Origin: Phytophthora quininea
Lineage: Eukaryota; Oomycota; Peronosporomycetes; Peronosporales; Peronosporaceae
Assembly (NCBI GenBank): GCA_011947345.1
Contig: JAAVTG010000313.1
Span: 1 to 26,723 of the forward strand
DNA: 26,723 bases
Reading direction: 5' to 3'
This document shows, in pieces, positions 19,461-26,723 of the stretch. The translations under genes and the position numbers were made by a program. Below the pieces are notes generated by a model that saw nothing but the letters and a program-made list of their open reading frames with translations, was not told the DNA's origin and made no database searches. Numbering within the stretch: the first letter of the stretch is position 1; the number at the start of each line of letters is the position of its first letter.

Positions 19461-19786
19461 CTATTCCTTGGCGTCGAGGTCCTTGCGGACAGCGTCGCGA
19501 TCTCTAGCGAAGAACTCGTAGGCGAATGTCCCGGGGTTCGCAGGTCGACTTCGGAGGATGCCGCGCACGAGCGCTCGCGTGAGTTTGGCCACGTCCGGAT
19601 GGTCTCTCAAGTATTGTTCGTTGTCCATGCGAATCATCACCTGCATGGAGTGTCAGAGCTGCCACAACGTCTGCAAATGGAGCAATCGAGCCTCCTGACC
19701 TTGGCTTCATTAAGCGCCGACAGCTGCTGCTGCGTTAGCACCTGTATCTTCTCCACGGGCGGCGCCAAGTCGTCCGCTTCCTCCAT
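19461..19786 (-). CDS. RIIAD1-like small RIIa-domain protein, two exons
   Basis: Exon 1 is 19700-19786 (29 codons, starting MEEADDLAPPVEKIQVL and ending LSALNEAK). The intron is 19641-19699 (59 nt, GTCAGG...TGCAG on the minus strand). Exon 2 is 19461-19640, ending in TAG. Spliced length is 88 aa; human RIIAD1 is about 92. Exon 2 has NEQYLRDHPDVAKLTRALVRG and ILRSRPANPGTFAYEFF, the two-helix docking/dimerisation pattern (YLRxHPE...RPxxxxxFAxxFF) of RIIa/Dpy-30 folds. Such proteins bind AKAP-type amphipathic helices and are often axonemal, for example in radial spokes. The role in zoospore flagella is inference. The gene is head-to-head with the PPR gene, 149 bp apart. No frame damage is seen. 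Confidence 0.85.
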
Positions 19787-19935
19787 CTTGCCCGCGTCGC
19801 TTCAAGTTGTGCGCGGATGGCTACACTTTTTACAAATAGCAGGCATTCTTATCTACTGATGTCAAACTCAAATCTGTTGGAGCGTGGTGTGCGGCTCACA
19901 TTGAGCCACGCGCGAGCAGCTCACTTTGCTTCGAG
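19787..19935. promoter_or_regulatory. Short shared (divergent) promoter region
   Basis: 149 bp lie between the minus-strand RIIa gene and the plus-strand PPR gene. CTCACTTT at 19920-19927 resembles an oomycete initiator and would give a leader of about 13 nt for the PPR gene. GGCTCA-CAT-TGAGCC (19893-19907) is a perfect 6-bp inverted repeat. Regulatory use is inferred. Confidence 0.4.
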
Positions 19936-22651
19936 ATGTGGCGTGCGTGTCGTGTGGCTGCGCTCCGCCAGCTGCGTCTCTCGGGGACCCCCAGCGCGCA
20001 GCCTTCGCTGGCGCTGCAGCACCTGCAGAGCGCTGGCTACTTCACAAGCATCGCCGGCGTGGACCGCCAGCTGCTGCTCAAACGGTCGAGCCGCGAGCTG
20101 CAGGATGAGCTGGGCGCCGCCAAGCTAGGCGAGGTCTCCAAGGCGCTGCGGTACGAGATGACCAACGCTCTGAAGCGCGAAGACGTGACCAGCGACGAGA
20201 TCATCGACCTGTTCACGGCGGCGCAAAAGACCCGCGCCATCTCGGTTATGCTGGACGGCTTCGAGTTCCTGGACACGAAGTTCCCGACGCACATCAACTT
20301 TGCCGTGTACGGTGAGATGTTTCGCATCTTAATGCGCAGGAAGGACTCGAAGCGGCTCATCGAGATCTACGAGTCGTCCAAGACGCGCTTCAAGAACGTG
20401 CCCGAGATGATCTACCGCTTCGGCATCACCGGCCACCTGGAGGAAGGCAACGTAGAGAAAGCTGTCGAGATCTGGGAGGAGATGCAGAGTGCTGGCCACG
20501 AGACCACCAACGAGATCACGTCGCGACTCATGATGGCCTACGCGCGTCGAGGAGAGAAGGACAAGGTGCTGGAGCTGTACGACTCGGTGGACCCGCAGAT
20601 TGGTTACTGGCACGAGTCGTGCATCGACCGCGTCATCTTGAGCATGGGCATCATCGAACAGCCCGCCAAGTCTTTCGAGTTCTACAGCAACTCCAGCATG
20701 AAGCTCAACGGCGGCACGCTCATCGCGCTGCTCAGTGTGTGCAACAACAACAACTGCACTCAACAGGCAGCAGACATCCTAGCGAACCGCAAGAAATTCG
20801 ATCTGCGTCTGGATGCGCGCGGCTACAACCGCATCATGATGACACTTGAGACTCTGGAGCGCAACGACGAGATCCAGGACATTTTGGAAGAGATGGTCGA
20901 CAATAACGTGCGCTTCGACACCAGGACGCACAATATTATCAAGCGTAACGCGGATTTCCTGCAGGACACGAACTTTGTCATCGACGCTAAGAAGAGCAAG
21001 GCCGGGGCTTTACTATCAGCCCACGTATCCGTGAGCTACTTGGGAACGGCGATAATGACGAGGCTGCTGCTGTGGCCGATTCAGCTGTGAAACCGGTGAC
21101 GCAGGAAAACTTGCCTGACAATTTTGAAGGTGACATCCCTGAGGGTGCGATGATCGTAGCTCCGTCAGTTGCGCGGGATGCAGTACGAACATACATCAAG
21201 ACAAACCAACACGACAAGGTATCGGCCCTCCTAAAAGGCTTCTCCGTGGTGAAAGGTAAATATGCGTACGCTCTGGCTGAGGTTATCCACCACTATCTGA
21301 GGATGAAGACCAAGATGGGGATGAAATGAGCTACCATGCAAGCAAGGCGATGCTGTATCAGGGCCTGCCAGTATATCGTGTGAATGATACCATGATGCTG
21401 TTCCGCCGGTTCCACGACGTTGATGCAACCCTGGCACTGTTCGACCAAGTACTTGATGATTATTCGGGCAACATCGACAGTGGAGCTTCCTCGCACGATG
21501 TTGAAGACGACGACGCCGATGACGATGGCGCGAAAAAGTCCACGTACTATGTCAACTTTAATGTTGGCAAGGTGATCAACGTTGTTCTACAGACGCTGGG
21601 AGAAAACGGGAAGCTGAGCGAGCTGCTCGAACTTATCGATAAGATGCATGATTGCGGACTGTCGACTACACAAGTGAACTACAGCACAATATTGCGCTCC
21701 ATGAACAAGGAATACCTGAACGCCACGTACGGCTCGAAGAAGTCAAATGGCTTCAAGTACGAGATTACCGACTTCCAGACTGTTCTCAACCACCTTAAAA
21801 GCCACGGCGTCAAGCCCAACAAGACGATTGTGGGCTACTTGTGTCCCGCGTATGGCAGCGCAAACAAGCAGCAGCGTCTGGAGCTCTTGGAGGCGTACGC
21901 CGAAGCTAGTACTGACCCCAACGACACGTACGTCCCACCGCTGAGATGCTATGAAACATTGCTGTTGTTTACCGCACAAGAAGGCGATATGGAGGACCTG
22001 AAGCGGTTATACGACGACGCGGTGAGTGTGCTGGATGACAAGGAAAACCGTGGTGTACCGCGTGACTGGGTGACGATTTTGATTACCAAGCATTGCCACG
22101 ATGGCAACCTTGAGGAGGCCGAGAAGCTCACGAAGCAAATGCCTGAGTTGTGCGGCGGATTTACGTATCCCGCCATCATGTCGGTGCTGCGTGCGAGTTT
22201 GGCCGCCAACAACACGGATGTCGCTGACAGTATGCTGGAGCTGTTGGAGGACCGGGGTTTTACGGTCTCGTTGGGCGATGCGTATGAGCTCGTGCATGTG
22301 GCTCGCCAGCACGACCTGGCGCTCAAGGGCTTGACTATCCTTCGTCTGTTTGAGAAGGGCAATTTGAAGGAAGTCCCAGAGGCTGACGATGGCAAGGGCA
22401 TTTTGAAGGACGCCTTAGTCCGACGTCGTGAGAGCGAGGCCCACGCGACGCGCAAGGTGAAGACCATGTACACTGTGGTGCTCAAGAACTGCGAGAAGAC
22501 TGGTCTGTGGAAGCAGGCGCTGGTGTTGCGTGACCGGATGGCCATTCTCTTCGGGCAGGAGGCGCTGAACGAGATCACCGCCCACCACAACCCCTCGAGG
22601 AAGTATCGGCACCCCAAGGAGACTGATCACGAGGAGGCTGCACACAACTAG
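19936..22651 (+). CDS. PPR-repeat protein, probably mitochondrial (two apparent frameshifts)
   Basis: The start MWRACRVAALRQLRLS is Arg-rich without acids, like a mitochondrial presequence. The body is an alpha-helical repeat array with PPR character, for example NVEKAVEIWEEMQSAGHETT, EKDKVLELYDSV and, later, LSELLELIDKMHDCGLSTTQ and LNHLKSHGVKPNKTIVGYL. PPR proteins bind organelle RNA sequence-specifically in processing or translation; the target here is unknown. The frame breaks twice, at CCGGGG (21002-21007; one more C gives ...KARGFTISPRI) and near 21297-21301 (one more base gives ...HHYLEDEDQDGDE). Both repairs together give a 905-aa protein, and codon use is host-like throughout. An acidic loop (DVEDDDADDDGAKK) interrupts the middle. 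It is paralogous to the next gene. Confidence 0.85.
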
Positions 22652-22840
22652 AGGAGCGCACCAAGAACTCGGATAGTAGAGCTTGTAGCTACGGATAGAC
22701 AGCTTGAAAGAACTCTGATAAACAGGTAGAACTCGTTTAGATCACAGAGCAGAACATTCACACAGCCCGCAAACTTGTTGCCCCTTGCGGATAAATCATA
22801 TTTAACCGCATCTCCTGGTTGGTTATAAATCCGCGCCGAA
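22652..22840. other. Short intergenic spacer between tandem PPR genes
   Basis: 189 bp between the stop of the first PPR gene and the ATG of the second. AT-richer than the coding flanks. No clear initiator motif was found. Confidence 0.5.
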
Positions 22841-25183
22841 ATGTGGCGGAGGCTGGCGACTCGAAGTGCTGCTGCTGCGGCTCGTGTCGCCCTGCCAGCG
22901 CGTCGTGCCCGCCCAACAAAGCTCTGCACGCGTCTGCATGTACTCCCGCAGCCTTCCCAGCAGCTGATCGGGACCGCGCGCGTTTTCCTCCCGTTCAGAC
23001 GCTCCGCCCGGCGAAGGTATCACCGCACGGACGATTGCCCTGAGCGAACTCGCAACGCGTCCATGGAACGAACTGCAGAAGGAGTTCGGTTTGGTGGAGC
23101 TCAAGAAGGTGCGACAGACGCTGCCAATGGTGTGGAAAAAGCTCAGCAGTGACGCGGAGGTGAATCCAGACCTTGTCCAGGAGTTCTTCGAGGCCGCCAC
23201 ACTGTGCAAACTGTCCAAGATGCAACTGGAAGTCTTCAATTACATGGAGATCAATTACCAGGAGAGAGTTTCCGTCAAAATGTATGGCGAGATGTTCACA
23301 CTCTTGACGAAGTCCAGAAACTTTACTATGATGCGTGCCATCTTCGAGCGTGCGACGACCAAATTCGACTCTAGTGAAGGCCGCGCTGCGCCTGAACTTG
23401 TCTATCGCTTTGGGATCACTGCAGCCATTGCACTTGACGACTATTCAACAATGAAGAAGCTACTGAAGGAGATGAACGCGAAGGGAGTCGTGCTGTCCAC
23501 GGAGATTAAGACCCGCGTGCTGGTTGCGCAGGCGAAACATGGCGATAAGAAGGTTGTACTGGCCACGGTTAAAGAAATGAACCCCTAGATGCTGGTAAGT
23601 GGCATGAGGCTGACACGAACCGGGTCCTCATGAGTCTGGGGATTGCCGGCGAGCCTGATGCTGCGTTTGATTTCTATCGTCGATCGCAGAGTCGACTATC
23701 AGCGAAGACGCTGATGACGTTGATGGAGGTTTGCCGCAGTAACAGGAGGCCCAAACATGCGCATGCGATGTTAGTGAACCGCCGGCGCTTTGGCCTGAAG
23801 TTGCTACCGTATCAATATCCAGAGCTTCTCAAAATCATCGAGGAGCTGGATATTGCGTCAAATGAATTGGTTCAAGTGCTCCGAGAGATGCGTGAGGCAG
23901 GTGTACCATTTAATAGCGATGTCCACGCCATCATTGCTCGAGACCAGCAACATTTGCACGATACACCATTCTCGCTGATCCCACAGCCTTCAGAGACTAT
24001 CGAGGGTGAACCCGAAGTGAGAACAGCAGCCCCACTTCGAGAAAAGGATGCTGATATGCCTTTAATTCGCGAATTGTTAGATACCCAACAATTTGCGCAA
24101 GCTGCGGCAATAGTAGACACATACTCTGAAGAAGTCAGCTGTGATGAACTACAACGTGATCAAGACTCCGAAGGTATCAAGCCTATCATTGTTCCAGACT
24201 GGCTAGCAGACATGGCTGTGGAGGCCTATTCCCGAACTCTGGAAGTGGACAAAGTGCAGTCTCTGGTAGTAGGATTTTCGCGCGTGAGGGCGACCTCTAA
24301 TCCGACTGCAGTCAAGCACGCGCTTTCACGCGCGGTAGGCCTCTTTGGTGGCTCGGGCAAGTTGCGGAACAACAGCATCACATACGACACCTTTCTGGCG
24401 ATGCAATTTCAAGGCTTTGAAATTTTCCGTGTTCGAGATGCGATCGCGCGCTTTAAGCAGTATCAAGACACAGAGGCTGCGCTGAAATTGATGAGCCAGG
24501 TAGCTGCGCAGATCGGCGAAGCTTTACACGCCATTGGAGGACCCAAGAATGACCACGACGCTAGGGGAACCCGAAAGACTTCATGTTTCTTTTCAAAAGT
24601 CCGACGTGCTGCATTTCGACCCTGGGAAGGCAACACGCGATATTCTGCAGCTTTTTGTGAACGCTAAAGAGCTCGAGAAAGTCCCTGCTGCGCTGGATTG
24701 TCTTGAAGCAAGTGAAGTGCCGGTCCGTGTTGCAGACTATGAGAACGTTTTTGGCGCCATGTACAAGGCCAACGACATGTTTGATTCGGAAGATTTTATG
24801 GAGATCTGGGAGGATATGACTCGCCGCGGTGTAGTTCCTAACAAGGCTGTCTTACGCATGACGATACCGAAGATGTGTGTAGGGACTGCTGCTGGCGACA
24901 ATAGCACACTGAGGAGAATAGCTCACCGCGCTGTGATTGAAGGCTATCTGCATGCCGCAAAGAATCGTCAAGATAACTACGGGTTGCCAACAGCATGCTT
25001 TTCTGCGCTATTGGCAGCTGCCGCCGAGTCTGGAGGTGCTGATGATATGAACGTGATTTATGCGGACGCTGTGAAATCGCTGGGGTCAGGCAGGAAGCAG
25101 AGAAATCTCTCTCTGATGAGCACCAAGAAATCGTGGATTCATGGACGGCAGTGAAAGCAGGCAAAGGTAGACCCACTAGCTAG
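22841..25183 (+). CDS. Second PPR-repeat protein, tandem paralogue (several frameshifts)
   Basis: It starts MWRRLATRSAAAAARVAL, again a presequence-like N-terminus. It follows the upstream gene's order: WNELQKEFGLVELKKV matches RELQDELGAAKLGEV, MYGEMFTLLTKSRNF matches YGEMFRILMRRKDS, and PELVYRFGITAAIAL matches PEMIYRFGITGHLEE. Four shifts occur: between about 22990 and 23037; at CCCC (23584-23587; a fifth C continues into LDAGKWHEADTNRV); between 24535 and 24590; and at GGGG (25081-25084; a fifth G continues into VRQEAEKSLSDEHQEIVDSW). With net correction the model is about 780 aa, stopping at 25181-25183. It lacks the C-terminal part of the first gene. It is either intact with consensus errors or a decaying duplicate; the run-associated sites favour the former. 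Confidence 0.75.
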
Positions 25184-25365
25184 TTGGCGAAGAATTTTGA
25201 GAAGTCCTCATGCTCTCATATTAGAGTTTAGTTAGAGAATGCTCAACAGTTTTGGTAGAAGATGTTTTTCAATGTCTTCCTGCGGTCGGAAGATGATATT
25301 GATGATGCTGATGCCTTCAAGGCATCTTAAATACTTCGTACAATCTCCTTGAACTGTAAACCTTT
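25184..25365. other. Convergent intergenic region
   Basis: It lies between the 3' ends of the second PPR gene (+) and the HIT-domain gene (-). Nothing recognised. Confidence 0.5.
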
Positions 25366-26070
25366 TCATCCGAGGCTCTCGACCGACGTCAGGACCATGG
25401 AATTGTTGGAGTGCACCTCGCTGCTGCAAGGTGGGTGACTCGCATGGCGACGTCTGTGGCCATTGCTGCTGTCTGTCGACTCGCCCTTGCACTGCTTGCG
25501 GCTGCGAAGGCGCAATCGCGTCATGACCTCGTCAAACGAGCGGCACCACCACGTCTCTGTGCGGTACTTGATGGCGCCGACGCAGCCGAAGCGGCCGTCG
25601 CGGGTGCGGAAGGCGTGCATGTGCACGTGGTCGATGCTGTTGAACGGCGGCGAGTGGAAGGCGAACTTAAAGTCCGACTCGTCGTCATCGTCGCTGTCCT
25701 TCGTGTCGTCCTGGGCCCCCTCTCCTTTCGAAGGGCGCGGCATCTCCCGCAGCACCGCGGCGGCGACCTCGCGCATGTGGCGCAGCAGCGCCGAGTCCTC
25801 CGCCGTCAGCTTGTTGACGTTGCGTATGTGACGGCGCGGCACCACCAGAATATGGCTAACCACCACGGGGGCTAACGGGCGGAACACCACCACGTCCTCG
25901 TCCTCGTATAGCAGCGGCTCCTCTCCGGCCTGCAGAATCTCGCAGAAGCGGCACGACACCAAAGTGCCGTTGTAACTGTACGTGACTCCTTTTTGGACAC
26001 GGAAAAGGTGGATGTCGTCGACGATGATGACGAGGAGGAGGACGACGACGCCGGGGACGAGCAATGGCAT
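25366..26070 (-). CDS. HINT3-like HIT-domain nucleotide hydrolase
   Basis: HIT proteins hydrolyse nucleoside phosphoramidates and related nucleotides. This one follows HINT3/HINT4: SCRFCEIL, then VVVSHILVVPRRHIRNVNKL, then FHSPPFNSIDHVHMHAF with the HxHxHxx triad, then a Trp-rich end (RTETWWCRSFDEVMTRLR). A D/E-rich loop separates the halves (DDTKDSDDDDESDFKF). The ATG at 26070 is the first in this frame and would give 234 aa with a Val/Leu-rich N-terminus (VPGVVVLLLVIIV) that looks like a membrane anchor. That stretch is probably an artefact of frame: the neighbouring frame reads Ser-rich there, and one extra A in the T5/A5 run at 25990-25994 would join it to GVTYSYNGTLVSC. The C-terminal ~45 residues are basic and Ser-rich. 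Confidence 0.85.
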   Translation of the reverse strand: MPLLVPGVVVLLLVIIVDDIHLFRVQKGVTYSYNGTLVSCRFCEILQAGEEPLLYEDEDVVVFRPLAPVVVSHILVVPRRHIRNVNKLTAEDSALLRHMREVAAAVLREMPRPSKGEGAQDDTKDSDDDDESDFKFAFHSPPFNSIDHVHMHAFRTRDGRFGCVGAIKYRTETWWCRSFDEVMTRLRLRSRKQCKGESTDSSNGHRRRHASHPPCSSEVHSNNSMVLTSVESLG

Positions 26071-26376
26071 GAGTCGTGCGGGCGCCTCCGTCTCCGAGAC
26101 TGGTTGGCTGAGATGGGGGATAGGTCCTCCGTGTCCGACCACGAGTGGTTGGCGTCGTGGGTCTCCAGGGGTGCGCGCGCGACCGGCGCGCTTGAGCGAG
26201 CGACCACCTTGACGGAATCGACGTCGTCGTCCTGTTCTTCTTCGTTAGCGTCGTGCTGCTGCGCGGGGCCGCCGCGTGGAAGTGCGGCAGGCACGCGCGC
26301 AATCGCTTGCGCAGCCGCGCTCCTGGGCGGCGGGGGCGTCCTCTCGGTGCGAGCTCACCGACATGACCGTGAGCAT
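26071..26376 (-). other. Possible N-terminal extension of the HIT-domain gene
   Basis: Upstream on the same strand, frames with host-like codon use encode an ATG at 26376 (MLTVMSVSSHREDAP) and then, after a shift near 26250, NEEEQDDDVDSVKVV, ANHSWSDTEDLSPISANQ and a poly-Ser tract. This looks like a disordered N-terminus that would connect to the HIT domain if two single-base shifts are errors. Confidence 0.35.
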
Positions 26377-26723
26377 GGCTGTGGTCTGTGTGTCTGTCTG
26401 TCGAAAACAATTGTGAGCGCCTGCCGCAGCTTTCCTCCGCGTCCTCGTCAAGCGGCGTAGGACTCGGCAGTATGGGAACTGAGCGCCCCGCTCACGCGGG
26501 GATAGTTGGGAAAAACCTCGGATGGTGCCGAAAACACCTCGCGAGTGAGACAGGCGCTTGTATAAAACCTCGCGCTGCACGAGGTTTTATACCGACGTTC
26601 AGCACAACGGACGCTGAACTTTCCGCAACAGCCGTCTATACTGAGCGGCGGTTGAGCGCGCTTGAGACGGGCAGCGAACGAGAGTTTGGAGCTCAAATGG
26701 GATCGAGCGGATGGCGCCAAGCT
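26377..26723. other. Right edge; no gene recognised
   Basis: Apart from the inverted repeat, only a 90-codon minus-strand frame (26448-26720) with no family resemblance. It may be the promoter side of the HIT-domain gene and of a gene beyond the window. Confidence 0.4.
26561..26591. repeat. Perfect 12-bp inverted repeat containing TATA-like ends
   Basis: TATAAAACCTCG (26561-26572), 7-nt loop, CGAGGTTTTATA (26580-26591). Related strings AAAAACCTCGG (26511-26521) and AAAACACCTCGCG (26531-26543) lie just upstream, so the motif is locally repeated. It could be a divergent TATA pair, a small MITE end or an RNA hairpin. Confidence 0.7.

Noticed and set aside
19404..19859. Plus-strand 151-codon ORF
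   Set aside because: Antisense of the two-exon RIIa-domain gene. Its start lies in the CK2 alpha/RIIa intergenic region and no family fits.
25411..25875. Plus-strand 154-codon ORF
   Set aside because: Antisense of the HIT domain (HxHxHxx on the minus strand).
26070..26142. HIT-domain gene start at 26142
   Set aside because: That codon is GTG, not ATG. The first ATG in the frame is at 26070.
25993..26460. Plus-strand 155-codon acidic ORF
   Set aside because: It mirrors the Ser- and Asp/Glu-rich coding on the minus strand and has no domain. The minus strand continues toward a clear HIT domain.

Overview
The window looks like nuclear DNA of an oomycete, probably Phytophthora-like. This is inferred from GC-rich third codon positions, spliceosomal introns of about 60 nt, an initiator-like CTCATTTTCC element, an oomycete-style Helitron, and an RIIa-domain gene expected in a flagellate (zoospore-forming) lineage. 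No species can be named from the sequence alone.

Layout. (1) Positions 1-5885 are a head-to-tail array of a ~824-bp unit, nearly identical from copy to copy. Each unit carries tRNA-Ala(AGC) and tRNA-His(GTG), separated by one nucleotide, plus ~680 bp of spacer with an internal 35-bp duplication. Seven complete tRNA pairs are present; the array runs off the left edge and stops just short of an eighth tRNA-Ala. (2) 5886-6647 is unassigned sequence. (3) 6648 to about 13.5 kb is a decayed, minus-strand Helitron: a coiled-coil/zinc-finger N-terminus, HUH Rep nuclease and PIF1-type helicase. It has a hairpin+CTAG 3' terminus and is interrupted by a 756-bp insertion flanked by CATG. (4) 13.5-17.7 kb is a repeat and relic zone: a promoter-like stretch with a micro-ORF, a possible AP2-domain relic, the SWIM zinc-finger end of a MULE-type transposase, and unrecognised fragments. 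(5) 17.7-26.1 kb is a compact host gene block: casein kinase 2 alpha (+), an RIIAD1-like RIIa-domain protein (-), two tandem paralogous mitochondrial-type PPR proteins (+,+), and a HINT3-like HIT-domain protein (-). The extreme right end holds a perfect 12-bp inverted repeat.

A recurring feature is that nearly every long coding region is broken by single-base shifts, many in short homopolymers (CK2 alpha, both PPR genes, probably the HIT gene, and the Helitron). For CK2 alpha and the first PPR gene, restoring one base at each site gives a complete, family-like reading frame whose total length is a multiple of three. Much of the apparent pseudogenisation of the host genes is therefore more likely homopolymer consensus error than biology. 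The Helitron also carries four in-frame stops and a nested insertion, so it is genuinely decayed.

Functionally the host genes are housekeeping: Ser/Thr signalling, a probable axonemal or docking adaptor, organelle RNA metabolism and nucleotide hydrolysis. They are not an operon-like system. The most unusual element is the tRNA array, an organisation best known from Entamoeba.
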